From positions 1 through 64,000 of the forward strand of contig NZ_JAUYWF010000006.1 of the NCBI RefSeq assembly GCF_030708455.1: DNA of 64,000 bases, written 5' to 3'. Numbering within the stretch: position 1 is the stretch's first letter; every line of letters starts with the position of its first letter. The position numbers and the translations under genes were made by a program. Shown here piece by piece: positions 54,391 to 63,122 of the stretch. The notes beneath the pieces are model-generated. The model saw nothing but the letters and a program-made list of their open reading frames with translations, was not told where the DNA came from and made no database searches. The DNA is from Halomonas sp. SSL-5 (GTDB lineage: Bacteria; Pseudomonadota; Gammaproteobacteria; Pseudomonadales; Halomonadaceae).

Positions 54391-55608
54391 ATGTTCCGCG
54401 TCACCCGCTATATCAAGACATTGATGGAGCCGGGTCCCATCCCCCCGGCACGCAAGCCGCCCGGGCCGGTGGTGATCTGGAACCTGATCCGTCGCTGCAA
54501 CCTGACCTGCAAGCACTGCTACACCACCTCGGCGGATATCGACTTCGCCGGTGAGCTCTCCAACGCCGAGGCCCACGCGGTGCTCGACGACCTCGCCGCC
54601 TTCCGGGTGCCGGCGCTGATCCTCTCCGGGGGCGAGCCGCTGATGCGGCCCGATATCTTCGAGCTGTCGCGCCGCTCCCGGGAGCTGGGGATCTACACCG
54701 GGCTCTCCACCAACGGGACCCTGATCACCGAGGAGAATATCGACGAGATAGCCGACGTGGGCTACGACTACGTGGGCATCAGCATCGATGGCCTCGAGGA
54801 GACCCACGACGTCATCCGCCAGCGGAAGGGGGCCTTCCGCGAGTCCATGCATGCGGTAAAGCTGTGCAAGGAGCGCGGCATCAAGGTCGGCCTGCGCTTC
54901 ACCCTGACCCGCGAGAACTACGAGCAGCTCGGCGATATCCTGGCCCTGCTCGACGAGCATGACGTCGACAAGTTCTACCTCTCGCACCTCAACTACGGTG
55001 GCCGTGGCCGGCGCCACAGCAAGCAGGACGCCTGGTACCGCATGACCCGCGACGCCATGACCCGGCTGTTCGACCACTGCCGCGACGAACTCGAGCGCGG
55101 CGTGGAGCGCGAGTACGTCACCGGCAACAACGACGCCGATGGCCCCTTCCTGCTGATGTGGGCCCGGGAGCACTTCCCCGAGCAGGCCGAGGCCCTGGAG
55201 CAGCGCCTGCGCAACTGGGGCGGCAACGCCTCCGGCGAGCATATCGCCAATATCGACAACCTGGGCCATGTGCACCCGGACACCTTCTGGTGGGACCACG
55301 ACCTGGGCAGCGTGCGCGAGCGGCCGTTCTCCGCGATCTGGCGCGACACCCAGGACCCGCTGATGGTCGGCTTCCGCCAGCGCCCGCGTCCCCTCAAGGG
55401 GCGCTGCGCCGAGTGCCGTTACCTGTCGATCTGCAACGGCAATACCCGGGTGCGTGCCTGGAAGGTCAGTGGGGATCCCTGGGAAGAGGATCCCGGCTGC
55501 TACCTGACCAACGCCGAGATCGGCGTCGCCGAGGGGGGCGAGCGTCGGGTGGCGGCACCCTATTCCTCCCCACCCCATGAGGCCATCCAGGCCGTCGAGA
55601 TCAGCTGA
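54391..55608 (+). CDS. nirJ: NirJ, radical SAM heme d1 biosynthesis enzyme
   Basis: 405 residues. The radical SAM motif CNLTCKHC has Cys36, Cys40 and Cys43; GGEPLMRPD is the SAM motif. The C-terminal SPASM-like region has CAECRYLSICNGN with later GC, for a second Fe-S cluster. Removes two propionates of didecarboxysiroheme on the way to heme d1. The start follows CAGGAGAACGCC, 51 bases after nirH. Confidence 0.96.
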   Translation: MFRVTRYIKTLMEPGPIPPARKPPGPVVIWNLIRRCNLTCKHCYTTSADIDFAGELSNAEAHAVLDDLAAFRVPALILSGGEPLMRPDIFELSRRSRELGIYTGLSTNGTLITEENIDEIADVGYDYVGISIDGLEETHDVIRQRKGAFRESMHAVKLCKERGIKVGLRFTLTRENYEQLGDILALLDEHDVDKFYLSHLNYGGRGRRHSKQDAWYRMTRDAMTRLFDHCRDELERGVEREYVTGNNDADGPFLLMWAREHFPEQAEALEQRLRNWGGNASGEHIANIDNLGHVHPDTFWWDHDLGSVRERPFSAIWRDTQDPLMVGFRQRPRPLKGRCAECRYLSICNGNTRVRAWKVSGDPWEEDPGCYLTNAEIGVAEGGERRVAAPYSSPPHEAIQAVEIS

Positions 55609-55628
55609 GGCTAGCGAGGAGTACCGCC

Positions 55629-56465
55629 ATGCCGTCACACCGCGTTTCCTATGATCTGGCCGAGGCGCCGCTGGCGTCCGGCGAAGTGGCCATCATCGGC
55701 GCCGGCCCCGGCGATCCCGGCCTGCTGACCCTGCGCGCCCTGTCGCTGATCGAGCAGGCCGACTGCCTGGTCTATGACCGGCTGGTCTCCCGCGAGGTGC
55801 TGGCCCTGGCCAGTCCCCGGGCGCGGCGCTTCTACGTGGGCAAGGCCTCGCGCTGCCACGCCCTGACCCAGGACGAGACCAACGCCCTGCTGGTGCGCCT
55901 GGCCCGGGAGGGTCGCCGCGTGGTGCGCCTCAAGGGCGGCGACCCCTATATCTTCGGGCGCGGCGGCGAGGAGGCCGAGGTGCTGATCGAGCACGGCGTG
56001 GGCTTTCGCGTGGTGCCGGGTATCACCTCCGCCCAGGGCTGTGCCGCCTACGGTGGCTTCCCGCTGACCCATCGTGACTACGCCCAGAGCGTCACCTTCG
56101 TCACCGGCCACTGCAAGGGCGATGGTGACCTGGCCCTGAACTGGGCCGCGCTGGCCGCCCCGCACCAGACCACGGTGTTCTACATGGGCCTGGCCAATGC
56201 CGAGCGGATCCGCCGCGAGCTGCAGCGCCACGGCCTGCCGGCCGAGCACCCGGTGGCCCTGGTGGAGCGGGGCACCACCCCCGAGCAGCGCCGGGTCATT
56301 ACCTGCCTGGGCGAGCTGGTCGAGACCATCGCCAGGGAAGGGCTGCGTCCGCCCACCCTGATCGTGGTGGGTGAGGTGGTGCGCCTGGCCGATACCCTGG
56401 CCCAGCCCGCGCCGGAGGAGGCCTCCTTCATCGAGGGTGCCGCCCTGGAGCGGATTGCCCTGTGA
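55629..56465 (+). CDS. nirE: Uroporphyrinogen-III C-methyltransferase NirE
   Basis: 278 residues of the SUMT family: VAIIGAGPGDPGLLTLRALSLIEQAD at the N-terminus, YVGKASRCHALTQDETN, VVRLKGGDPYIFGRGGEEAE, and VVPGITSAQGCAAYGGFPLTHRD. Methylates uroporphyrinogen III to precorrin-2, the entry step to heme d1. It lacks the CysG C-terminal domains, so is a monofunctional enzyme. Confidence 0.94.
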   Translation: MPSHRVSYDLAEAPLASGEVAIIGAGPGDPGLLTLRALSLIEQADCLVYDRLVSREVLALASPRARRFYVGKASRCHALTQDETNALLVRLAREGRRVVRLKGGDPYIFGRGGEEAEVLIEHGVGFRVVPGITSAQGCAAYGGFPLTHRDYAQSVTFVTGHCKGDGDLALNWAALAAPHQTTVFYMGLANAERIRRELQRHGLPAEHPVALVERGTTPEQRRVITCLGELVETIAREGLRPPTLIVVGEVVRLADTLAQPAPEEASFIEGAALERIAL

Positions 56466-56485
56466 CAGTTCATGGAAGACTCGCA

Positions 56486-58048
56486 ATGACCCCGCGACTC
56501 CTGCCGCTGCTGACTGCCGCCATGCTGCTGCTGCCCGCGGCCGTCTTGGCCGAGGGTGACGCGGATACCGAGGCGCTCTACCAGGCCCAGTGCGCCTCCT
56601 GCCATGGCGAGGAGCGCCTGGGGGGCATCGGCCCTGCGCTGCTGCCGGGCAACCTCTCACGGCTCAAGCCTGCCGCCGCCGAGGCGGTGATCCGCGACGG
56701 GCGAGCGGCCAGCCAGATGCCGGGCTTCGGCGAGCAGCTCGATGACGATCAGGTCACCTCGCTGGCCGAGTGGATCTACCGCGAGCCCGAGGTGGAGCCC
56801 CGCTGGGGGCGCGACGAGATCCTGGCCAGCCAGCTGGTGCACCATCCCGATGGTAGCCTGCCCGACGCGCCACGCTTCGACGCCGATCCGCTCAACCTGT
56901 TCATCGTGGTGGAGACCGGTGACCACCACGCCACCCTGCTCGACGGCGATAGCTTCGAGCCGATTCATCGCTTCGCCACCCGCTATGCCCTGCACGGCGG
57001 GCCCAAGTACACCCCGGATGGACGCTACGTGTTCTTCGGCTCCCGGGACGGCTGGGTGACCAAGTACGACATTTACAACATGCAGGTGGTGGCCGAGGTG
57101 CGCGCCGGTATCAACATGCGCAATATTGCCGTCTCCGGGGATGGCCGCTACGTGATGGCCGCCAACTACCTGCCCCACAGCCTGGTGCTCTTCGATGCCC
57201 ACAACCTCGACCTGATGAAGGTCTATCCGGCGGTGGGCGAGGACGGCGAGAGCTCGCGGGTCAGCGCCGTCTACGCCGCCCCGCCGCGGGGCAGCTTCAT
57301 CGCCGCGCTGAAGGATATCGAGGAGGTGTGGGAGATCCCCTGGCCGCTGCCCACCGAGCCGGTGGTTTCCACCGGCCATATGGCCACCCCGCTCGAACCG
57401 CGGCGCGGCCATGACACGCCCAACTTCCGGGTGCGGCGCATCCCGGTGCCGGACTACCTCGATGACTTCTTCTTCGACCTCGACTACGACCACGTCATCG
57501 GCGCCTCCCGGGGCGGAGAGGGCGGCATGGTGGTCAACCTGGACAGCGGCGAGAAGGTCGCCGACCTGCCCCTGGAGGGCATGCCCCACCTGGGCTCCGG
57601 CATCACCTGGGAGTATCAGGGCCGCCGCGTGATGGCGACGCCCCACCTCACCCGGGCGGCGGTGTCGATCATCGACATGAGCGACTGGACGGTGATCAAG
57701 ACGCTTGCGACCGACGGCCCCGGCTTCTTCATGCGCAGCCATGCCAACTCGCCCTATGTCTGGGCGGACGTCTTCTTCGGCCCCAATCGCGACCGGGTCC
57801 ACGTCATCGACAAGCAGAGCCTCGAGATCGTCGAGACGCTGATTCCCGAGCCCGGCAAGACCGCCGCCCACGTGGAGTTCGACCGCTACGGCGAGAAGCT
57901 GCTGCTCAGCCTGTGGGAAGAGGATGGCGCGGTGATCGTCTATGACGCCGAGACCCTCGAGGAGGAGAAGCGCATCCCGATGAGCAAGCCCTCCGGCAAG
58001 TACAACGTCTGGAACAAGACGCGCTACGAAGAGGGCACCAGCCACTGA
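56486..58048 (+). CDS. nirN: NirN, cytochrome c/d1 dehydrogenase of heme d1 maturation
   Basis: 520 residues. Signal peptide (MTPRLLPLL, ending VLAEG, about 24), heme c site CASCH (near 38), then a d1-type propeller like NirS. In Pseudomonas it oxidises dihydro-heme d1 to d1 and passes it to NirS. ATG 56486 is chosen because it gives a clean signal peptide and has GGAAGA upstream; a GTG at 56462 overlapping nirE is the alternative. Confidence 0.92.
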   Translation: MTPRLLPLLTAAMLLLPAAVLAEGDADTEALYQAQCASCHGEERLGGIGPALLPGNLSRLKPAAAEAVIRDGRAASQMPGFGEQLDDDQVTSLAEWIYREPEVEPRWGRDEILASQLVHHPDGSLPDAPRFDADPLNLFIVVETGDHHATLLDGDSFEPIHRFATRYALHGGPKYTPDGRYVFFGSRDGWVTKYDIYNMQVVAEVRAGINMRNIAVSGDGRYVMAANYLPHSLVLFDAHNLDLMKVYPAVGEDGESSRVSAVYAAPPRGSFIAALKDIEEVWEIPWPLPTEPVVSTGHMATPLEPRRGHDTPNFRVRRIPVPDYLDDFFFDLDYDHVIGASRGGEGGMVVNLDSGEKVADLPLEGMPHLGSGITWEYQGRRVMATPHLTRAAVSIIDMSDWTVIKTLATDGPGFFMRSHANSPYVWADVFFGPNRDRVHVIDKQSLEIVETLIPEPGKTAAHVEFDRYGEKLLLSLWEEDGAVIVYDAETLEEEKRIPMSKPSGKYNVWNKTRYEEGTSH

Positions 58049-58067
58049 GGCGTCATAAGAAGTATTC

Positions 58068-58081
58068 TTGATACCTGTCAT
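58068..58081. promoter_or_regulatory. ANR/DNR-type box of nnrS
   Basis: TTGAT-ACCT-GTCAT matches 9 of 10 arm positions. A start 41.5 bp downstream of its centre (58116) has CACAAT (58104-58109) as -10, and the nnrS ATG follows 29 bases later. Confidence 0.65.
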
Positions 58082-58144
58082 GGAAGTCGCGAGCCCGCAG
58101 GCGCACAATGGCACCATCCAAGCGTCTCATACGGGTATCGCGAC

Positions 58145-59356
58145 ATGTCCTCCTCCCGCACCAGCCTGACCGCCTTCGCACCGACCCAGCTAGCGGTGGC
58201 GCGCCTGGCCTTCCGTCCCTTCTTCCTGCTCGCCGCGCTGTTCAGCATCCTCTCCCTGGTGGTGTGGTTCGCCTTCTGGCACGGCGATATCCTGCTGCGC
58301 CCCCAGGGTGGGCTGATGTTCTGGCACCAGCACGAGATGCTGTTCGGTTTTGCCGTTGCCGTGGTGGCGGGCTTCCTGCTCACCGCGGTGCAGAACTGGA
58401 CCGGGCTGCCCAGCCTCAAGGGCGGGCCGCTGCTGGGGCTGGTCGCCCTGTGGCTGGCGGCGCGTGTGCTGATGGCCTTTCCCATGGGGCTGCCAGGCTG
58501 GCTGGTGGCGGCGGTGGATCTCGCCTTCCTGCCGGTGGTGGCGGCGGTGATGGCGAGCCTGGTGATCCGTGCGCGGCGTTGGCGCAACCTGATCTTCCTG
58601 CCGGCCCTGGGGCTGCTGACCCTGGCCAACCTGCTGATGCACCTGGGAGTGCTCTCCGGCGAGGCGGAGCTGATTCGCCCTGCCGCACACCTGGCGGTGC
58701 TGCTGATCACCCTGCTGATGGTGGTGGTGGGTGGTCGGGTGATCGCCATGTTCACCGCCAATCGCCTGGGGCTGACCCGCAAGCCGCCGATTCCGGTACT
58801 CGAGAAGCTGAGCCTGGGCAGCGTGATGGCGGTGGTGCTGGGCCAGCTGCTCATCGCCCTGGGCGTGCCGTTGCCTGCTGCGCTGCTGGCGGGCCTGATG
58901 CTGCTGGCGGCGCTGGCCAACGCCGTGCGCCTGTCGCGCTGGGGCGGCCAGCACAGCTGGCGCGAGCCGCTGCTGTGGGGGCTGCACCTGAGCTATGCCT
59001 TCATCCCGGTGGGCCTGGTCATGTGGGCCCTGGCGCTGCTCGCCGGCAGCCGCGCCGACGCCGCGCTGCACGCCCTGACCATCGGTGGCATGGGCACCAT
59101 GATGCTGTCGATGATGGCGCGAGTCTCGCTGGGCCATACCGCACGCCCCATCCGTTGCCTGCCCGGCATCGGCGTGGCCCTCGCGCTGATGGTGGCCGCT
59201 GCGCTCTTGCGCTCGCCGGTGCTGGTGCTGTTCCCGCAGATCACCCACTGGACCTACAACCTGGGGATCATCTTCTGGTGCCTGGCCTATGGCGTCTTCC
59301 TGTTCCACTATACGGCGCCGTTGCTGTCGGCCCGCCCCGATGGCAAGGATGGATAA
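58145..59356 (+). CDS. nnrS: NnrS family membrane protein
   Basis: 403 residues with about twelve helices. Family landmarks: LAFRPFFLLAALFSILSLVVW, LMFWHQHEMLFGFAVAVVAGFLLTAVQNWTG, VVGGRVIAMFTANRL and a late His-containing HALTIGGMGTMMLSMMARVSLGHTAR. NnrS is a heme- and copper-binding protein linked to protection from nitrosative stress. Starts own transcription unit after nirN. Confidence 0.95.
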   Translation: MSSSRTSLTAFAPTQLAVARLAFRPFFLLAALFSILSLVVWFAFWHGDILLRPQGGLMFWHQHEMLFGFAVAVVAGFLLTAVQNWTGLPSLKGGPLLGLVALWLAARVLMAFPMGLPGWLVAAVDLAFLPVVAAVMASLVIRARRWRNLIFLPALGLLTLANLLMHLGVLSGEAELIRPAAHLAVLLITLLMVVVGGRVIAMFTANRLGLTRKPPIPVLEKLSLGSVMAVVLGQLLIALGVPLPAALLAGLMLLAALANAVRLSRWGGQHSWREPLLWGLHLSYAFIPVGLVMWALALLAGSRADAALHALTIGGMGTMMLSMMARVSLGHTARPIRCLPGIGVALALMVAAALLRSPVLVLFPQITHWTYNLGIIFWCLAYGVFLFHYTAPLLSARPDGKDG

Positions 59357-59377
59357 CCACCTACCCGGAGCGACTCG

Positions 59378-59764
59378 ATGGAACACTATTTCCTGATCAA
59401 GCACCTGCATATCACCGCCGCCACCCTGAGCATCCTGTTCTTCGTGCTGCGCGCCGTCTGGTCGGTGCGCGAGGCGCCGGTGCTGCAGGCCCGCTGGGTC
59501 AGGATCGCCCCCCACGTCATCGATACCCTGCTGCTGACCCTGGGCGTGGTGCTGATGGTGATGCTCTCGCTGTGGCCCCATCAGCATCCCTGGCTGGCCG
59601 CCAAACTGATCGCCCTGGTGGTCTACATCGGCCTGGGCACGCTGGCCATCAAGCGCGGTCGAAGCCCGGCGGGGCGTGGCGTGGCCGGCGTGGCGGCGGT
59701 GCTGGTGTTCCTGTACATGCTGGGGGCGGCCATCACCAAGAGCGCGCTCTCCTGGCTGGCGTGA
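59378..59764 (+). CDS. SirB-family membrane protein
   Basis: 128 residues, four helices: HYFLIKHLHITAATLSILFFVLR, APHVIDTLLLTLGVVLMVMLSL, LAAKLIALVVYIGLGTLAIK and VAAVLVFLYMLGAAITKSALS. The KHLHITAA and WLxAKLxALxxYIxLG patterns match SirB2/YchQ-type proteins. Function unclear. It follows nnrS by 21 bases. Confidence 0.85.
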   Translation: MEHYFLIKHLHITAATLSILFFVLRAVWSVREAPVLQARWVRIAPHVIDTLLLTLGVVLMVMLSLWPHQHPWLAAKLIALVVYIGLGTLAIKRGRSPAGRGVAGVAAVLVFLYMLGAAITKSALSWLA

Positions 59765-59823
59765 CGCGGCCCCGATCGAGTGGCCTATACTGACGCCACA
59801 TTCATCCGCAGAAGGAACTTGGC

Positions 59824-60144
59824 ATGTCGAAACAGGATCTTCCCGCCGGCGCCGGCCAGGTGGCCGAGCACTACCCCGAGGTGTGGGACGCCTATGCCGA
59901 GCTAGGCAAGGCCTGTGCCGAGAGCGGCCCGCTGGACGCGCGAACCCGCCGCCTGGTGAAGCTGGCCCTGGCCGTGGGGGCTCGCTCCGAGGGTGCCGTC
60001 CACTCCCACGCCCGCCGCGCCCTGGAGGAGGGGGAGTCCGCGGAAGCCCTCAAGCAGGTGGCCATGCTCTCCATCCCCACCCTGGGCCTGCCCCGCGGCG
60101 TCGCGGCGTTGACCTGGATCGAGGACATCACCGAGAGTCGTTGA
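59824..60144 (+). CDS. Carboxymuconolactone decarboxylase-like (AhpD fold) protein without the Cys pair
   Basis: 106 residues. The CMD core ARTRRLVKLALAVGARSEGAVHSHARRALEEG is complete, but where AhpD-type enzymes have C-x2-C-x3-H this protein has Ser, Ala and His, so it has no redox dithiol. VAMLSIPTLGLPRGVAAL ends the domain. Function unknown. Separate from sirB by 59 bases and just ahead of the norC promoter. Confidence 0.82.
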   Translation: MSKQDLPAGAGQVAEHYPEVWDAYAELGKACAESGPLDARTRRLVKLALAVGARSEGAVHSHARRALEEGESAEALKQVAMLSIPTLGLPRGVAALTWIEDITESR

Positions 60145-60154
60145 TCCGCACTAT

Positions 60155-60168
60155 TTGACCAGCGTCAA
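60155..60168. promoter_or_regulatory. ANR/DNR-type box of norCB
   Basis: TTGAC-CAGC-GTCAA, a perfect dyad. A start 41.5 bp downstream (about 60203) lies inside the NsrR-type operator that follows. Confidence 0.8.
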
Positions 60169-60198
60169 AGCCTTGAACCACTCTCTTCTGGTAGGCTT

Positions 60199-60221
60199 AA
60201 CATGCATCAGCAATGCATATT
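60199..60221. promoter_or_regulatory. NsrR-type operator of norCB
   Basis: A 23-bp dyad with half-sites AACATGCATCA and CAATGCATATT, matching 17 of 22 positions of the NsrR consensus. It covers the transcription start predicted from the upstream DNR-type box. Confidence 0.65.
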
Positions 60222-60290
60222 AAGAAATCGCCAGGCGTAACCCGTGGATTCCGCGATGCGCCTGCCAGACGAGCAAGGGGGGAAAGATTC

Positions 60291-60743
60291 ATGGCCGACG
60301 GTCTCACCAAGTCGGCGGCCCGCAATATCTTCTATGGCGGGTCGCTGTTCTTCTTTCTGCTGTTTGCCGCCCTGACGGCACACAGCCACTGGTACATGGT
60401 CAACACGTCCACCGACAAGGAGGGGCTCACCGAGTCTGTCGTGGAAGGCAAGCACATCTGGGAAAAGAACATGTGCATCAACTGCCACAGCATCATGGGT
60501 GAGGGTGCCTATTTCGCGCCGGAGCTGGGTAACGTCTGGGAGCGCTACGGGGGCCACCAGAACCCCGAGGCGGCGCGTGCCGGCCTGGCCGCGTGGATCC
60601 GCGCCCAGCCGCTGGGCACCCAGGGCCGCCGCCAGATGCCGGCCTACGACTTCAGCGACGAGGAGATGAGCGCGCTGATCGACTTCCTCGAGTGGACCGA
60701 CGGCATCGACGACCAGGACTGGCCGCCGACCCCCGCCGGTTGA
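60291..60743 (+). CDS. norC: Nitric oxide reductase subunit C (NorC)
   Basis: 150 residues. One membrane anchor (about 15-34, IFYGGSLFFFLLFAALTAHS), then a periplasmic c domain with CINCH in the context NMCINCHSIMGEGAYFAPEL and axial Met in RQMPAYDF. Feeds electrons to NorB. The ATG at 60291 follows AAGGGGGGAAAG. Confidence 0.96.
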   Translation: MADGLTKSAARNIFYGGSLFFFLLFAALTAHSHWYMVNTSTDKEGLTESVVEGKHIWEKNMCINCHSIMGEGAYFAPELGNVWERYGGHQNPEAARAGLAAWIRAQPLGTQGRRQMPAYDFSDEEMSALIDFLEWTDGIDDQDWPPTPAG

Positions 60744-60810
60744 GCCGCCTGCCACTTTCTCTAAGACCCGGCTCTAAGACCCGGCGGATGAATCAAGGAG
60801 AACGACACCG

Positions 60811-62166
60811 ATGAAATATGAAACCCAGAAGGTGGCATTGCCATTCTTCATGGTGGCCATGGCGCTATTCGCGCTGCAGATCGTCTTCGGGCTGTTGGCC
60901 GCCTCTGTCTATGTATGGCCGAATTTCATGGCCGAGCTGATGCCCTTCAACATCATGCGGGTCAGCCATACCAACCTGCTGATCGTGTGGCTGCTGATCG
61001 GCTTCATGGGCGCCACCTACTACCTGATGCCGGAAGAGGCCGAGCGCGAGATCCACAGCCCCACCATCGCCTATATCCAGCTGGCGATCTTCGCCTTCGC
61101 CGGTGCCGCGGCACTGGTCGGCTACCAGTTCGGGATCCACGAGGGCCGCGAGTTCCTCGAGCAGCCGTTCTGGGTCAAGGTACTGATCACCATCTCCTTC
61201 CTGATGTTCCTGTTCAACACCAGCATGACCCTGCTCAAGGGGCGGCGTACCGCCATCAACCTGGTGCTGATGCTGGGCCTGTGGCTGGCCGCGGTATTCT
61301 GGCTGTTCGCCTTCTACAACCCCTCCAACCTCGCCGTGGACAAGCTCTACTGGTGGTGGGTGGTGCACCTCTGGGTCGAGGGCGTGTGGGAGCTGATCAT
61401 GGCCTCCCTGCTCGGCTACCTGCTGATCAAGATGACCGGCGTCGACCGCGAGGTGATCGAGAAGTGGCTCTATATCATCGTCGGCCTGTCGCTGTTCTCC
61501 GGCCTGCTGGGTACCGGTCACCACTACTACTGGATCGGTGCGCCGAGCTACTGGCAGCCCATCGGCAGCATCTTCTCCACCCTGGAGGTGATCCCCTTCT
61601 TCGCCATGGTGGTGTTCGCCTTCACCATGTTCTGGAAGGGCAGCCGTAACCACCCCAACAAGGCCGCCATGCTGTGGGCGCTCGGTTGCCCGACCGTGGC
61701 CTTCTTCGGCGCCGGCGTATGGGGCTTCATGCACACCCTGCACTGGGTCAACTACTACAGCCACGGCACCCAGGTCACCGCGGCCCACGGCCACCTGGCC
61801 TTCTACGGGGCCTACGTGATGCTGATGCTGGGCATCATCAGCTTCGCCATGCCGCAGCTGCGCCGCGTGCAGCCCTATAACCAGGTGATGAACATGTGGG
61901 GCTTCTGGATCGTGACCGGCGCCATGTGCTTCATGACCTTCACGCTGACCTTCGCCGGCGTCGTCCAGACCCACCTGCAGCGCGTGCTGGGCATGAACTT
62001 CATGGAGGTGCAGGACCAGCTGGTGCTGTTCTACGGCATGCGCCTGGGCTCCGGCATCGCCGTGGCCATCGGCAGCTGCCTGCTGCTCTACGCCTTCTTC
62101 GGCCCTGCCCGTGAGCAGGTACCCGCAGGCGGGACACAGTTGACCGCTGGCGCCGATCGCGCCTGA
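60811..62166 (+). CDS. norB: Nitric oxide reductase subunit B (NorB)
   Basis: 451 residues with twelve helices. Heme ligands RVSHTNLLIVWLLIGF and AHGHLAFYGAYVM; the FeB site has HLWVEGVWEL (His and Glu) and GTGHHYYWIG. Reduces two NO to nitrous oxide at a heme b3/FeB centre. No quinol-oxidising N-terminal extension, so this is the cytochrome-c-dependent cNOR. The start has AAGGAGAACGACACC. 67 bases after norC. Confidence 0.97.
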   Translation: MKYETQKVALPFFMVAMALFALQIVFGLLAASVYVWPNFMAELMPFNIMRVSHTNLLIVWLLIGFMGATYYLMPEEAEREIHSPTIAYIQLAIFAFAGAAALVGYQFGIHEGREFLEQPFWVKVLITISFLMFLFNTSMTLLKGRRTAINLVLMLGLWLAAVFWLFAFYNPSNLAVDKLYWWWVVHLWVEGVWELIMASLLGYLLIKMTGVDREVIEKWLYIIVGLSLFSGLLGTGHHYYWIGAPSYWQPIGSIFSTLEVIPFFAMVVFAFTMFWKGSRNHPNKAAMLWALGCPTVAFFGAGVWGFMHTLHWVNYYSHGTQVTAAHGHLAFYGAYVMLMLGIISFAMPQLRRVQPYNQVMNMWGFWIVTGAMCFMTFTLTFAGVVQTHLQRVLGMNFMEVQDQLVLFYGMRLGSGIAVAIGSCLLLYAFFGPAREQVPAGGTQLTAGADRA

Positions 62167-62172
62167 TCACCC

Positions 62173-62200
62173 GAGGGCCCCGGCAGGGGCCCTCTTCGAT
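62173..62200 (+). terminator. Hairpin between norB and norQ
   Basis: GAGGGCCCC-GGCA-GGGGCCCTC followed by TTCGATT. It is a strong stem with a weak T-run, so it may lower norQD expression relative to norCB. Confidence 0.6.
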
Positions 62201-62221
62201 TGACCCACACGGAGTTTCGCC

Positions 62222-63034
62222 ATGACCCTCTCCCCCGCGACGGCGCAGCCCGCCGACCAGGAGATTCCCTACTACGACAGCGTGGGCAACGAGTGCGCGA
62301 TGTTCGAGCATGCCTACGAGCAGCGCCTGCCGCTGCTGCTCAAGGGCCCCACCGGCTGCGGCAAGACCCGCTTCGTCAGCCATATGGCCGCCAAGCTGGG
62401 CAAGCCGCTGTTCACCGTCTCCTGTCACGATGATCTCACCGCCGCCGACCTGACCGGCCGCTACCTGCTGCAGGGCGGCGAGACCCGCTGGGTCGACGGC
62501 CCGCTGACCCGCGCGGTGCGCGAGGGCGGCATCTGTTACCTCGACGAGGTGGTCGAGGCGCGCAAGGATGTCACCGTGGTGCTGCACCCGCTGACCGACG
62601 ACCGCCGCCTGCTGCCGCTGGAGCGCACCGGCGAGCTGCTCGAGGCGCCGGACGACTTCATGCTGGTGGTCTCCTACAACCCCGGCTACCAGCACATCCT
62701 CAAGTCACTGAAGCCCAGTACCCGCCAGCGCTTCGTGGCGATGTCCTTCGATTTTCCGCCGCCCAGGGTGGAGCGCGATATCGTCGCCCGCGAGAGCGGC
62801 CTCGATCCCGAGCGCTGCAGTGCACTGGTGAACCTGGCGGCCAGCCTGCGTGCCATGAAGGGACAGGACCTGGAGGAGGGCGTCTCCACCCGCCTGTTGG
62901 TCTACTGCGCCACCCTGATCCAGGCCGGCATGCCGATCCGCGATGCCGCCCGCGCCACCCTGGTGGAGCCGCTCTCCGACGACGCCGATGTCCAGGAGGG
63001 GCTGATGGAGGCCATCCAGGCCACCTTCGGTTGA
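62222..63034 (+). CDS. norQ: NorQ, MoxR-type AAA+ ATPase for NOR activation
   Basis: 270 residues. Walker A is KGPTGCGKTRFV (near 42), Walker B ICYLDEVVEA, sensor region VVSYNPGYQHILKSLKPSTRQRF. Works with NorD to insert the FeB iron into NorB (CbbQ/NirQ/NorQ family). The ATG follows ACACGGAGTTTCGCC. Confidence 0.94.
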   Translation: MTLSPATAQPADQEIPYYDSVGNECAMFEHAYEQRLPLLLKGPTGCGKTRFVSHMAAKLGKPLFTVSCHDDLTAADLTGRYLLQGGETRWVDGPLTRAVREGGICYLDEVVEARKDVTVVLHPLTDDRRLLPLERTGELLEAPDDFMLVVSYNPGYQHILKSLKPSTRQRFVAMSFDFPPPRVERDIVARESGLDPERCSALVNLAASLRAMKGQDLEEGVSTRLLVYCATLIQAGMPIRDAARATLVEPLSDDADVQEGLMEAIQATFG

Positions 63035-63059
63035 TGAGATATTTCTTGAAGGAAGGGGC

Positions 63060-63092
63060 GCCGGGGGCAAGCCGAAGAGGAGGTCCCCGAAT
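63060..63092. repeat. Dispersed intergenic repeat, copy 2
   Basis: Second copy of the GCGCCGGGG...GCCGAAGAGG-GGTCC element seen at 9281-9312. Flanked by GGGGC and GCCCC, so it could fold into a stem; it occupies the short norQ-norD gap. Confidence 0.55.
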
Positions 63093-63122
63093 TAGCCCCT
63101 TTCGATACCCGGGAGCTTGATC

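Noticed and set aside
58057..58069. AAGAA-GTA-TTCTT before nnrS as an NsrR site
   Set aside because: Short palindrome without the ATGCAT half-site core.
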